Positions 25,822 to 34,356 are shown, counted from the first letter of the stretch. The stretch is DNA of 64,000 nucleotides from Azophilus sp026709365 (GCA_965200175.1 OZ241345.1:3720001-3784000); one strand, 5' to 3'. Notes: a model not told the origin generated them from the sequence alone. Numbers and translations are program-made.

Positions 25822-26067
25822 TCAAGAGCTCCGCCCGCCGTTCTCGTCATTCACTTCGGGGTCGTGGTCGGACCCGGATATGCGCGGTGGGTCCAACACA
25901 ACTTCCCTTCCATCCGGAAACATCTCCACCACCGCGCCATCTGGACGGCCCACTATGGCGCTTAGCCCCAATTGCAGGCGCCGGGATCCTGGGCTAACTC
26001 CCTGCGTTCGGGCTTTGGCCTTGTCATAGATATCCATCGGGTGCGTCTTTCTATGGGATTGGCTCAA
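25822..26067 (-). CDS. Small protein, paralogue of 27008-27238, orphan antitoxin-like gene
   Basis: 81 residues, or 71 from the ATG at 26037. The core ARTQGVSPGSRRLQLGLSA, then DGAVVEMFPDGREVVL, is very close to that of the protein at 27008-27238 that precedes the zeta-like kinase. No kinase follows this copy; the next gene on the strand is cas3. It may be a leftover or a decoy antitoxin. The family is not recognised. Confidence 0.55.
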   Translation of the reverse strand: MSQSHRKTHPMDIYDKAKARTQGVSPGSRRLQLGLSAIVGRPDGAVVEMFPDGREVVLDPPRISGSDHDPEVNDENGGRSS

Positions 26068-26110
26068 TCATGGGCAAGGAACAACTGGTTAACTGCTTTC
26101 CTCGATTGGT

Positions 26111-26398
26111 TCAGGCGGCGCGCCTTTCGCGCCTGACCCGGGCGATGTCCTGCTGCGCTTGGAGCGTGAGCCAAAAGCTCGCATCCGACCAACCCATCTC
26201 CTCCAACGTGACGGCCAGCTCAGCGCCAATTCGGCGCTGTCCCGCCAGCACTCGATTGAGGGTCGCCCGCGACACGCTTAGGCGGCGAGCCGTCTCGGCC
26301 ACGGTGATCCCGTGCCCGTCGATCCAGTCGCGCAGCACCTCCCCCGGATGGGCCAAATCGGCCAAGGCAGCTAGGTCCACGCTCTCGTTCTCGCTCAT
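26111..26398 (-). CDS. HigA-family helix-turn-helix antitoxin
   Basis: 95 residues. The core HPGEVLRDWIDGHGITVAET, then ARRLSVSRATLNRVLAGQRR, is the HigA-type HTH_XRE domain, followed by WSDASFWLTLQAQQD. HigA antitoxins normally follow a HigB (RelE-like) toxin. No HigB frame is visible; the gene upstream, 34 bases away, is the zeta-like kinase. It may act as repressor and antitoxin for that cassette. Confidence 0.85.
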   Translation of the reverse strand: MSENESVDLAALADLAHPGEVLRDWIDGHGITVAETARRLSVSRATLNRVLAGQRRIGAELAVTLEEMGWSDASFWLTLQAQQDIARVRRERRAA

Positions 26399-26432
26399 GC
26401 TCAGCTCTTCAATGGCAGTCGATCAGATCCGC

Positions 26433-27011
26433 TCAGAGGGCCTCACCAAGAAAGTGCCTTCTGACCCAAGTTGGCGGGGTTTGGACTTGAATGCTGCTAT
26501 GGAATCCGCGAATGCAACCAACGAATTGGAATCCATCGCCGCCGCTGCTGTCGATCAATTGGGTTTCATGGCTTTCGATGCTGATCTCCGAGGCGACGCT
26601 CAGGGCGCTGTCGTAAAGCTCCATAAGTGTCCTCGCGGAGCGTCCATGACCACCTTCTTCTCGGCGCCTCCTAACCCTCTCGATGCAAACTTGCGGATCA
26701 TCCGGGCAGACAACCCAAAGACGTACCCGGCAACCGAGAGCCTTGGCGGGCTCCACGACGTCCTCAATCGTTTGGGACTCGAAAACGTGGTCCAGCGTGA
26801 TGGGCGAATGCCCTTCGTGCATATCCGCGAGCAATCGCTTCATCAGCGCTCCCCAAGCGCTCTCTCGAACAACTGGGTCATCAACCTCTCCTTGCCTTCG
26901 CGCCCAATCATCCAGATTGTAGAGATGATGCTCCCAATCCATCTGCTGTTTGCAGAACGCGCTTTTGCCCGCACCGGACGGTCCCGTCACGGCGTTGAAT
27001 ATCCGGCTCAA
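26433..27011 (-). CDS. Zeta-toxin-like P-loop kinase
   Basis: 192 residues. Walker A GPSGAGKS is at about 10-17. Further on are VESQT/F-type segment DHVFESQTIEDVVEPAKALG and RVRRRREEGGHGRS, matching the R-V-x-x-R-x-x-x-G-G-H motif of zeta/PezT toxins, which phosphorylate UDP-N-acetylamino sugars or other small molecules. The ATG overlaps the stop of the 76-residue gene upstream (4 bases), and a HigA-type regulator follows. The operon looks like a three-part toxin-antitoxin unit. The substrate is unknown. Confidence 0.7.
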   Translation of the reverse strand: MSRIFNAVTGPSGAGKSAFCKQQMDWEHHLYNLDDWARRQGEVDDPVVRESAWGALMKRLLADMHEGHSPITLDHVFESQTIEDVVEPAKALGCRVRLWVVCPDDPQVCIERVRRRREEGGHGRSARTLMELYDSALSVASEISIESHETQLIDSSGGDGFQFVGCIRGFHSSIQVQTPPTWVRRHFLGEAL

Positions 27012-27238
27012 AAACCGAGTTCCCGAAGGCTCTCTGAAGAGTTGGGTTTCGAACGCTCGGTGAGTTCCTTCGGAGCGTGCAGAACATCCTCTCTCCCATC
27101 CGGAAACATCTCCACCACAGCGCCGTCCTGACGCCTGACGACCGCGCTCATGCCCAGTTGAAGCCGCCTGGCCGCAGGATTGACGCCCTTGGTGCGGGCT
27201 ATGCCTTCTTCATCCAATTCCATCGAACAGCGCCCCAT
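27008..27238 (-). CDS. Small protein coupled to zeta-like kinase, probable antitoxin
   Basis: 76 residues. The core ARTKGVNPAARRLQLGMSA, then DGAVVEMFPDGREDVL, recurs in the protein at 25822-26067. It is first in the cassette and overlaps the kinase gene by 4 bases, the position of an antitoxin such as epsilon. It has no similarity I can see to epsilon or PezA. Family unknown to me. Confidence 0.6.
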   Translation of the reverse strand: MGRCSMELDEEGIARTKGVNPAARRLQLGMSAVVRRQDGAVVEMFPDGREDVLHAPKELTERSKPNSSESLRELGF

Positions 27239-27303
27239 GCCTAGATTCGCTCAATTGTAGGGAAGCGACGCAAGGCCAACAACGGGCATCTGCGGCACCG
27301 CGC

Positions 27304-28188
27304 TCAATCCCCTGCTCGTTTCTCCGCTATTGCCTCGCTCAGCCGCGCATCCTTGGCCCGCCACAAGGCCTCCACGAACGCCCCAACCTTGGCCCGCTGC
27401 ACGGCAGAGTCAGGATCGCGTAGTTCGCCGCTTAAGCGGTGCGCGGCCACGCGCATCCGGGCCCGGGGGCACTTCCCTTGCAGGAATTCCCAGAAGCCCG
27501 GCGGCTCTCCGGGATAGTGAATGGTCACATCGACCAGTGTGTCGAGCTCCTCCGCAAGGCCAGCAATGACAGCGCTCAAGCCTCCGATCTTAGGATTCAG
27601 CAGGTGTTGGAAGCGGCTGTTTCGGGCGTCCCGCTTGGCGGGCGTGAAGCGGGTACCCTCCAGGAAGCTGAGCACGGCGGTGGGGTGGTTGCGGAACACG
27701 GCGCAGGCGGCGGTGATGGCGTCCCGGTCCTTGCCTGCGGCTGCCTGGCCGTTGCCGCCTCCGGTTTGGCGGGCGCGCCGGACGTAGGGAAAGCCGAGCA
27801 GCTTCATCGCCAAGCCCAGCAGCGGCAGCCAGATGAGCTCGCGCTTGGTGAAGAACTTCAGCGGCGGCAGCGCCGGGCGCAGCACCGACTGCAACATGAT
27901 GATGTCGGTCCAAGTCTGATGATTGCTCACCACCATGTACCAGCGGTCGCGGCGCAGCGGCTCGGTTGGCCACTCCACCTCGATTTGGATCAGCCTCAAT
28001 ACCTTGATGATCAGTTTGTTGGCGCTCACCCACAGGTCGATGGTGAGGTCCATGCGCCGGGTCAGGGCGCTGCGCCAGGCGCCGGTGAGCGGCAGCCGCA
28101 GCAGGGTCATCAGGTAGAGCAAGGCACACGCCGTCGCCGTGTTGAGGGCGATGAACGCCACCGACAGGAAGCCCTTGAGCCAAGCCAT
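27304..28188 (-). CDS. Lysophospholipid acyltransferase family protein (YihG/PlsC-like)
   Basis: 294 residues. An N-terminal membrane segment (LSVAFIALNTATACALLYLM) is followed by the acyltransferase motifs: block 1 NHQTWTD (H-x4-D), block 2 around PPLKFFTKRELIW, and block 3 FLEGTRFTP. The spacing and the VRRARQ segment fit the YihG/YihF-like inner-membrane acylglycerol-phosphate acyltransferases, which add the second fatty acid to phosphatidic acid. Single gene, ahead of a 335-base repeat-bearing spacer. Confidence 0.88.
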   Translation of the reverse strand: MAWLKGFLSVAFIALNTATACALLYLMTLLRLPLTGAWRSALTRRMDLTIDLWVSANKLIIKVLRLIQIEVEWPTEPLRRDRWYMVVSNHQTWTDIIMLQSVLRPALPPLKFFTKRELIWLPLLGLAMKLLGFPYVRRARQTGGGNGQAAAGKDRDAITAACAVFRNHPTAVLSFLEGTRFTPAKRDARNSRFQHLLNPKIGGLSAVIAGLAEELDTLVDVTIHYPGEPPGFWEFLQGKCPRARMRVAAHRLSGELRDPDSAVQRAKVGAFVEALWRAKDARLSEAIAEKRAGD

Positions 28189-28225
28189 TGGGCACTCTTA
28201 GCACAGGGGGATTGATGGTGCCAGC

Positions 28226-28325
28226 GAACCTTGGCCTCAAGGCCAAGGTTCGGATGGAGTTTCGCTGGCGCGAAACTCCGCGCTCGTCGCTCAGGGCAGG
28301 TTCCGAAATGTTTCCGAGCCGGCAC
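28226..28325 (+). repeat. Dispersed two-hairpin repeat
   Basis: Hairpin 1 GAACCTTGGCC/GGCCAAGGTTC (28226-28251), hairpin 2 GGAGTTTCGCTG/CGCGAAACTCC (28256-28279), then the tail GGTTCCGAAATGTTTCCGAGCC. It fills much of the 28189-28523 gap. A TACAAT at 28481-28486 may be the -10 of the fic gene. Confidence 0.7.
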
Positions 28326-28523
28326 CGCGAAACTTGGCCTTGGGGCCGAGGTTCGGGTGCGGTAATTGAGAGTTCTCGAAGTTGAAGCGGAGACCTTTTC
28401 CGGTGCATCGAAGCCGAGTCGCGCAGTGAGTTGGGTTTTCCGGTTGGGGCGCAAGTTGGGTGGGCCTTCCAAGCCGGGTGTACAATCGCGGCCACGGACT
28501 GGCAAGAGATGTGGGGCTGATAA

Positions 28524-29534
28524 ATGGACGCGCAGGCGCCCGAAAAGTGGAGGCCCTTAACCGGCATGCCGGAGGGGGCGGAAGGCTGGGCGACGCCCGG
28601 CTTCGCCGAGCTGGAAGCGGAATGGGCCGAATGCCGGCGGCAGCTTAAGGCGGGTTCCCCGGAGTCGCGCTTTCTCGAAGGGTGGCTTCGGGAGCGGGTG
28701 CGCGCCTTCGCCTTGGAGACCGGCCAGATCGAGGGCCTATATACCCTGCGGCGCGGCGTCACCGAGCAGCTCATCGCGGAGGGGTTCGCGGGCGCAGTGG
28801 GGGCGCACACCCTTGAGGGGCTGGAGGATCGAACCGTACGCGGGCTGCTGGAGGACCAGGAAGCCGCTTATGACATGATGTTCGATGACGTCGCCAGCGG
28901 GCGTCCCCTTTCCGCTTACATGATCAAGAGCTGGCATGCGCTGCTGACGCGGCATCAGGAGACGGTGACCGGCATCGACCCCCAAGGTCGGCGCGTGCAG
29001 GTGGCATTCCGGGGGAAGGGTGAGTGGAAGACCAAGCCAAACAACCCGCGCCGCCCGGACGGCTTGACCCACGAATACTGCCCGCCGGAGCAGGTGGATT
29101 CCGAAATGCGCCGCTTCCTCGAGCTGTACAACGACGACATTCGCCAGCGGAGCTATCCGGTCAACGCCGAAGCCGCTTGGCTGCATCATCGGTTCGTTCG
29201 CACCCATCCCTTCCAGGACGGCAACGGACGGGTCTCCCGGCAGCTCATGGCTTGGGCCTGCGTCAAGCGAAGCCTGCCGCCGCCGGTGGTCAGCGCCGAA
29301 GGCAAGTTTGAGTACATCATCGCTCTTGAGGCAGCCGACGAGGGGAATCTGCAGGCGTTTTCCGACTACATCAGCAACCGCTTGAGTGAAAGCCTCTTCG
29401 GGGGAATCCTGATTGCCAAGCGGGCTTTGGCGGGGCGCCTGAACCGCCCGAACGGCAATGGCGGGCGCACGGTCGGCGACCAGTACCTGCCGCCCGTGGC
29501 CGACGACGACAGCGGCGCCTCATTCGATCCCTAG
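28524..29534 (+). CDS. Fic family protein (probable AMPylase, class II)
   Basis: 336 residues. The Fic core motif HPFQDGNGRVSR is complete at about 228-239 (His228 catalytic, Asn234 and Arg236 for nucleotide). The autoinhibitory motif (S/T)-x3-E-(G/N) is seen N-terminally as TGQIEG at 66-71, which marks class II and predicts self-inhibition through Glu70. Fic proteins transfer AMP or other groups to protein hydroxyls. No separate antitoxin gene is adjacent, in line with the built-in inhibitory helix. Confidence 0.92.
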   Translation: MDAQAPEKWRPLTGMPEGAEGWATPGFAELEAEWAECRRQLKAGSPESRFLEGWLRERVRAFALETGQIEGLYTLRRGVTEQLIAEGFAGAVGAHTLEGLEDRTVRGLLEDQEAAYDMMFDDVASGRPLSAYMIKSWHALLTRHQETVTGIDPQGRRVQVAFRGKGEWKTKPNNPRRPDGLTHEYCPPEQVDSEMRRFLELYNDDIRQRSYPVNAEAAWLHHRFVRTHPFQDGNGRVSRQLMAWACVKRSLPPPVVSAEGKFEYIIALEAADEGNLQAFSDYISNRLSESLFGGILIAKRALAGRLNRPNGNGGRTVGDQYLPPVADDDSGASFDP

Positions 29535-29580
29535 CGGCCATCAAGCCGGTGCCGTCGCCAGCGACCTTGCAACCCCAAGC

Positions 29581-29795
29581 AGCCGCAAGTAGTGGCTCAG
29601 TTTGAGTCACGTCACCGTCGTGATTCAGTCGAGGGCGGGACGCCCTCGCTCCGAGGAGCTCGCCTGAAGCGGGCGTTTTACCCCGGAGCGAGGGCATTAC
29701 GAACCGAAGGTTCGCGCCCTCGCAGTGGCGCTCGTCAGAGCGCCAGCCGCTCAAGCCCAGCCAAAGTCAAACTGAGCCACTGCCCAGCCGCAAGT
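29581..29795. mobile_element. MITE-like element with 15-bp terminal inverted repeats
   Basis: AGTGGCTCAGTTTGA at 29591-29605 is repeated exactly, inverted, at 29767-29781. The 10-mer AGCCGCAAGT flanks the unit directly (29581-29590 and 29786-29795, the latter 4 bases away from the terminal repeat). The inside holds a long palindrome (CGAGGGCGGG... to ...CGCCCTCG, 29630-29722) and no gene. Non-autonomous element of unknown family. Confidence 0.6.
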
Positions 29796-29828
29796 TCGAT
29801 CGCAGTCCTGCTGGCGCGAAACTCCGCG

Positions 29829-31202
29829 ATGCTGCTTCTGGCGATGGCGCTCGGCGGCTGCGGAAACCTCGGCTACTACGCCCAAGCGGTGGGCGGGCAT
29901 TGGGGCGTGCTGCGGGCATCGCAGCCAGTCGATGCGCTGCTGCGGGACCCGGCGACTCCGGCGCCGCTCAAGGCGCGGCTGCGGCTGGCCGGGGAGATGC
30001 TTCGGTTCGCTGAGTCGGAGATGGGCCTGGACGCCGGGGGCAGCTACCGACGCTTCGCCGACCTTGAGCGCAGCCATGTCCTGTGGAACGTCTTCGCCGC
30101 CCCGCCGTTCGCCTTGGCGGCGCGCCAATGGTGCCATCCGTTCGTCGGCTGCACACCCTATCGCGGCTACTTCTCCCGGGATGCCGCCCGCCGGGCCGCG
30201 CAGCGCCTGGCCGGGGAGGGCATGGAAACCTTTGTTGGCGGAGTTGCCGCCTACTCCACGCTCGGCTGGTTCGACGATCCGCTGCTCAGCACCTTCATCG
30301 ATTGGCCGGAGGCGGCGCTGGCCGAACTGCTGATCCACGAGACGGCCCACCAAAGGCTCTGGGTGGCCAATGACGTGGCGTTGAACGAGGCCTTCGCTAG
30401 CTTCGTGGGGGAGGAGGGCGCCCGCCAGTGGTTTGCCGGTCAAGGCCGGTCCGATGAGTTCGCCGCGCATCGCCAGCGCCAAGCGGATTGGCACCGGCTG
30501 ATTGGGCTGCTCATGCGCGCCAAGGCCCAGCTCGCAACGCTCTATGGCCAAAACGGCGTTGCGGATCTTGGCCCGGCCAAGGCGCGGTTGCTGGACGCCA
30601 TGCGCGCCTGCTACCAAGCCAACCGAAGTCAGCTCGGCGGCGGACGCTACGACCGGTTGATGGCGCGGGTGAACAACGCCTATCTGGCCTCCCTGGCCAC
30701 TTACCGGGACTGGCAGCCGGCCTTCGCCGCCCTGCATCGGCGGCATCCGCAGTGGGATGCCTTCTTCGCCGCCGTGGACGGGCTGGCGCAGCTTGAAGCG
30801 GCTGAGCGCCAAGCGGCGTTCGCGGCGCTACGCGACCAGCAGGTAGCAGAGGCTGGCGATCACCGCCGCGCCGATGAGGTTCAGTGCGAAGCCCTCGCGG
30901 GCCATCGCCTCAACGGGGATTCGGCCGGTGCCGAACATGATCACGTTCGGCGCCGTGGCCACGGGCAGCATGAAGGCGCAGGAGGCGCTCATGGCGGCGG
31001 GGATCATCAGCAGGCGCGGGTCCATGCCCGCGCCCAGCGCCGCGGCGGCGAGGATGGGCATGAGCAGCGTGGTGGTGGCGGTGTTGCTGGTGGTCTCGGT
31101 CAGGAAGGTGACCGACAGGCAGATCACCCCCATCACCGCCAGCACGTGCCAAGCGGCGATGCCGCCCAAGGTGCTGCCGATGGCCTCGCTCAAGCCCGAT
31201 GA
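29829..31202 (+). CDS. Predicted aminopeptidase lipoprotein (COG4324), with antisense C-terminal extension
   Basis: Start at 29829 gives MLLLAMALGGCGNLGYYAQ, a lipoprotein signal with lipobox LGGC, so the enzyme is probably anchored in a membrane facing the periplasm. The zinc-protease motif HETAH is at about 173-177, with the downstream Glu in NEAFASFVGEEG. Family similarity runs to about residue 335 (QLEAAERQAAFAALRDQQ). After that the frame continues 125 residues antisense to the SLC13 gene with low-complexity His/Gly/Arg content. The normal stop seems lost. The upstream frame before 29829 lies in the MITE-like element. Confidence 0.8.
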   Translation: MLLLAMALGGCGNLGYYAQAVGGHWGVLRASQPVDALLRDPATPAPLKARLRLAGEMLRFAESEMGLDAGGSYRRFADLERSHVLWNVFAAPPFALAARQWCHPFVGCTPYRGYFSRDAARRAAQRLAGEGMETFVGGVAAYSTLGWFDDPLLSTFIDWPEAALAELLIHETAHQRLWVANDVALNEAFASFVGEEGARQWFAGQGRSDEFAAHRQRQADWHRLIGLLMRAKAQLATLYGQNGVADLGPAKARLLDAMRACYQANRSQLGGGRYDRLMARVNNAYLASLATYRDWQPAFAALHRRHPQWDAFFAAVDGLAQLEAAERQAAFAALRDQQVAEAGDHRRADEVQCEALAGHRLNGDSAGAEHDHVRRRGHGQHEGAGGAHGGGDHQQARVHARAQRRGGEDGHEQRGGGGVAGGLGQEGDRQADHPHHRQHVPSGDAAQGAADGLAQAR

Positions 31203-32207
31203 GGCGAAGGCGCTGGCGATGGTGAGGCCGGCGCCGAACAGGATCAGCATGCCCCAGGGAATTTTGTTGGCCGTCTCCCAGTCGAGCAGCCGTCCGCCCT
31301 TGCCGTTGGGCACCAGGAACATGACGACGACCGCCAGAAAGGCGACCATGGCGTCGTTGGAGTAAGGTGCGCCGAACCACTCGGTCCAGCCGCCGAACGG
31401 CTCCTTGCGGGTGATCCAGGCCAAGGCGGTGGCGCCGAACACGATGGCCACCCGCACCTCCGCGGTGCTCCAGGGGCTGGGGGCGGGCAGGCTGATCTCG
31501 CCTTTGTGGGACAGGCGCCGGGTCAGCCAAAGGCCGACCACCGGCACCATCACCGCCACCACCGGCAGGCCGATGGACATCCATTCGAGAAAGCTGAACT
31601 CGGTGCCCATGAAGTCGCTGTACACCCCCATGAAGACCACGTTGGGGGGGGTGCCGATGGGTGTGCCCATGCCGCCGACGCTGGCTGCGTAGGCGATGCC
31701 GAGCAGCAACGGCCGGGTCAGGTTTGGATCTTCCGACTTCTCCAGCACCGCCAGCGCCACCGGCAGCAGCATCAGCGTGGTGGCGGTGTTGGAGATCCAC
31801 ATGCTCATCAGCGCCGAGGCGGCCATGAAGCCGGACACCAGCCGTCGGCTGCTGCCGCCGCCGACGGCCCGCACCAAGCCGAGGGCCATGCGCTGGTGGA
31901 GGCCGTTGCTCTCCAGCGCGGTGGCCAGGATGAACCCGCCGAGCAGCAGCAGCACCACCGGATGGCCGTAGGCGGCGCCGACCTCGACGGCGGTCAGCAC
32001 GCCAGTCAGCGGCAGCACGGCCAAGGGGACCAAGGAGGTGGCGGGAATGGGGATGGGCTCGAACACCCACCAGACCACGCACAGCACCGTGACGCCCAAG
32101 GTGATGGCGGCCGACGCATCGAAGCCCGCCTGCAACATGAATAATCCGGCGAGAACTGCAAGAATGGGGCCCGCCGGTCCGGCGAGCTTCTTGACGGGCG
32201 GCGACAT
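30828..32207 (-). CDS. SLC13/DASS family sodium-anion symporter
   Basis: 459 residues from the ATG at 32207 (MSPPVKKLAGPAG); an open extension to 32345 enters the IS element and is rejected. Around a dozen hydrophobic segments are visible. The two SNT motifs that bind sodium and the substrate carboxylate are present (WISNTATT and TTSNTATT), as is GGMGTPIGTPPN. Members import dicarboxylates such as succinate, or sulfate. The upstream region has been hit by the ISAs1-type element 56 bases before the start, so its original promoter may be displaced. Confidence 0.9.
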   Translation of the reverse strand: MSPPVKKLAGPAGPILAVLAGLFMLQAGFDASAAITLGVTVLCVVWWVFEPIPIPATSLVPLAVLPLTGVLTAVEVGAAYGHPVVLLLLGGFILATALESNGLHQRMALGLVRAVGGGSSRRLVSGFMAASALMSMWISNTATTLMLLPVALAVLEKSEDPNLTRPLLLGIAYAASVGGMGTPIGTPPNVVFMGVYSDFMGTEFSFLEWMSIGLPVVAVMVPVVGLWLTRRLSHKGEISLPAPSPWSTAEVRVAIVFGATALAWITRKEPFGGWTEWFGAPYSNDAMVAFLAVVVMFLVPNGKGGRLLDWETANKIPWGMLILFGAGLTIASAFASSGLSEAIGSTLGGIAAWHVLAVMGVICLSVTFLTETTSNTATTTLLMPILAAAALGAGMDPRLLMIPAAMSASCAFMLPVATAPNVIMFGTGRIPVEAMAREGFALNLIGAAVIASLCYLLVA

Positions 32208-32262
32208 CGCTTCGAGATTGCCGCAGCCGGCGGCGCTTTGCAACACGCTGTGCCGGCTCAGG

Positions 32263-34356
32263 AATGGCCATCTCAAAGTCGCCCGCAACCCGTTGGTTGA
32301 ACTGGGGAAAGCGCGGGTCTGGACATTTCGCCGGGCTTGAGGCATTTTGGGGCCGTGTTTTCGGCGGGGTGGCCCTGATGGGCGATGCGGCGTTGGCGCT
32401 GGGTTTTCCGCTGTCGGAACTGGCGGTTCTTCCGGTTGGCGACGGGGCGGAGCGCTCGGAGTGGGACCGGGTGATGGACGAAGGGCACTACCTGGGGTTC
32501 CGCGGCATGTTCGGCGGCGGCCTTCGTCATGTCGCGGCGGGGCCGGACGGGGAGTGGCTTGCGCTTCTCGGGTGGTGCGCGGGAGCCTTCAAGGTGGGGG
32601 TCCGCGACCGGTGGATCGGCTGGGCGCGGGAGCAGCAGTGGCGGCGCCTGCCGCTGGTGGCGAACAACTGCCGCTTCCTGGTGCTGCCCCGGGGCCGCGT
32701 TCCGAACCTGGCCTCGCGGGCGCTGTCGCTGTCGGCGCGCCGGCTGTCGGCTGACATGGAGGTGCGCTTCGGCCGTCCCGTGCTTTTGGCGGAGACCTTC
32801 GTGGACCCGGAGCGGTTCAAGGGAAGCTGCTACCTCGGGGCGGGCTGGACGCCGTTGGGGCGGACCCGGGGCTACGCCCGCGCCCGGAGCGGCTGGACGG
32901 AGCACGGCCGCCCGAAGGAGGTCCTGGTGCGCCCGCTGTCGCCGAACGCGAGGGCGGACCTCTCGGGGCTCGACGAGCCGGCGTCCTGGGGCGTGGGGCG
33001 CGGCGAGCCCGCGCCGCCGCCGCCCGGACGGCTGCGCAGCCTGTTCGACCACCTGCGGCAGGTGCCGGAGTTCCGCAAGGCGCGCGGGGTGCGGCACTCG
33101 CTGGGAACGGCCCTCGCGATCGCGGCGGCGGCGAAGCTGGCGGGCGCGCGGGGGCCGACCGCCATCGCGGAGTTCGGCCAGCGGCTCGGCCAGCGCCAGC
33201 TGGCGGCGGTGCGGGCGTTCCGGAGCCCGTCGACGGGGCGGCTCTCGGCGCCCTCCCGGGCGACCATGCACCGCCTGCTTTCGGCGGTGGACCCGGACGC
33301 GCTCGACGAGGCCGTGCGCGACTTCACGGCGGCGCGCCAGCCCCCCCGCGGGGCGCTGGCGCTCGACGGCAAGTCCGCGCCGCTGAACCGGCCGGGCGGG
33401 CCGGACGACGGGCGCATGCTGGTGGCCGCCGTGGCGCACGGGTCGGGACTTGTCCTGGGCCAGACCGCCTCGGACAGCGCGGGCGGGGAGATAATCGGCG
33501 CCCGCCGCCTGATCGGGGACCTCGACGTGGCGGGGCGGGTGCTGACGCTCGACGCGCTGCACAGCTGCCCCAGGACCGCGCGGCGGATCATCGAGGGCGG
33601 CGGCGACCACGTCATGCCCGTCAAGGGCAACCGGCCGGACCTGCTCAACGACCTCAAGGCGTTCGACACGGTCTTCGACGGCGCACCGACCTGCCGGACG
33701 CTCGACAAGGGGCACGGGCGCATCGACGAGCGCGAATGCGCCCTCGTCGCGCTCGACGGCTGCGCCCCCGGCACGGCTCCCCTGCCGGGACGCCGCCAAG
33801 CGTTCCGCATCACCCGGCGCCGCACCGTCGTCAAGTCCGGCAGGACGGGCGGGGAGACCGCCTACGGCCTCACCTCGCTGCCGCCCGAGCGGGCCGGCCC
33901 CACCGAGGTGCTCGCCCTCAACCGCGGCCACTGGGAGATCGAAACGCGCCTCCACTGCGTCCGCGACGTCGCCTACGACGAGGACCGCTCCCGGGTACGC
34001 TGCGGACGGCTGCCCCGAAACCTCGCCTGCCTGTCCAACGCCGCCATCTCCATCGTGCGCCTGCGCGGACGCTTCAACGGGCAGCCCCAAGCCCACCGCC
34101 ACTACGCCGCCCGCGAGCGGGAGGCGCTGCGCGAGGTGCTCGCCGTCCACTGACCAGGGCCGCAGGGCCATCGAGCGCCGCGCCGCGCCGCCGGCCACCC
34201 GGAAAACCCGTTGCGCAAGCGGCGCAAAACCACCCAAACGACGCATCGGACGCCGCCGGCCAGGGCGCCCATGCCCTCGCTTGGCTGGAAGGAAACAAAG
34301 GGACATCGTCCCCAATCCCCAAGGTGCCAGCACAACGCGACTTTGAGATGGCCATT
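32263..34356 (+). mobile_element. ISAs1-family-like insertion sequence with intact ends and target duplication
   Basis: Perfect 20-bp terminal inverted repeats (AATGGCCATCTCAAAGTCGC at 32263-32282 and its complement at 34337-34356). The 11-mer GCCGGCTCAGG stands directly outside both ends (32252-32262 and 34357-34367), a convincing target-site duplication. The target was the tail of a dispersed repeat in reverse orientation. Length 2094 bp. The 34154-34336 stretch after the transposase holds no gene. Confidence 0.85.
32378..34153 (+). CDS. DruA-domain (DUF4338) / ISAs1-type transposase fusion
   Basis: 591 residues from the ATG at 32378; a longer frame to 32264 begins inside the terminal repeat. 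Residues of about 10-200 match DUF4338/DruA: WDRVMDEGHYLGFRGMFGGG, PLVANNCRFLVLPRGRVPNL, and VLLAETFVDPERFKGSCYLG. After a proline-rich linker, residues of about 225-560 are an ISAs1-type DDE transposase with Asp in ALALDGKSAP, Asp in LTLDALHSC and Glu in HGRIDERE, ending CVRDVAYDEDRSRVRCGRLP. DruA is a component of the Druantia anti-phage system. Here it seems to be part of a transposase, perhaps for DNA recognition. Confidence 0.85.
   Translation: MGDAALALGFPLSELAVLPVGDGAERSEWDRVMDEGHYLGFRGMFGGGLRHVAAGPDGEWLALLGWCAGAFKVGVRDRWIGWAREQQWRRLPLVANNCRFLVLPRGRVPNLASRALSLSARRLSADMEVRFGRPVLLAETFVDPERFKGSCYLGAGWTPLGRTRGYARARSGWTEHGRPKEVLVRPLSPNARADLSGLDEPASWGVGRGEPAPPPPGRLRSLFDHLRQVPEFRKARGVRHSLGTALAIAAAAKLAGARGPTAIAEFGQRLGQRQLAAVRAFRSPSTGRLSAPSRATMHRLLSAVDPDALDEAVRDFTAARQPPRGALALDGKSAPLNRPGGPDDGRMLVAAVAHGSGLVLGQTASDSAGGEIIGARRLIGDLDVAGRVLTLDALHSCPRTARRIIEGGGDHVMPVKGNRPDLLNDLKAFDTVFDGAPTCRTLDKGHGRIDERECALVALDGCAPGTAPLPGRRQAFRITRRRTVVKSGRTGGETAYGLTSLPPERAGPTEVLALNRGHWEIETRLHCVRDVAYDEDRSRVRCGRLPRNLACLSNAAISIVRLRGRFNGQPQAHRHYAAREREALREVLAVH

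Noticed and set aside
29592..29828. N-terminal extension of the predicted aminopeptidase
   Set aside because: The extension is read through the MITE-like element; the lipoprotein signal at 29829 marks the real start.
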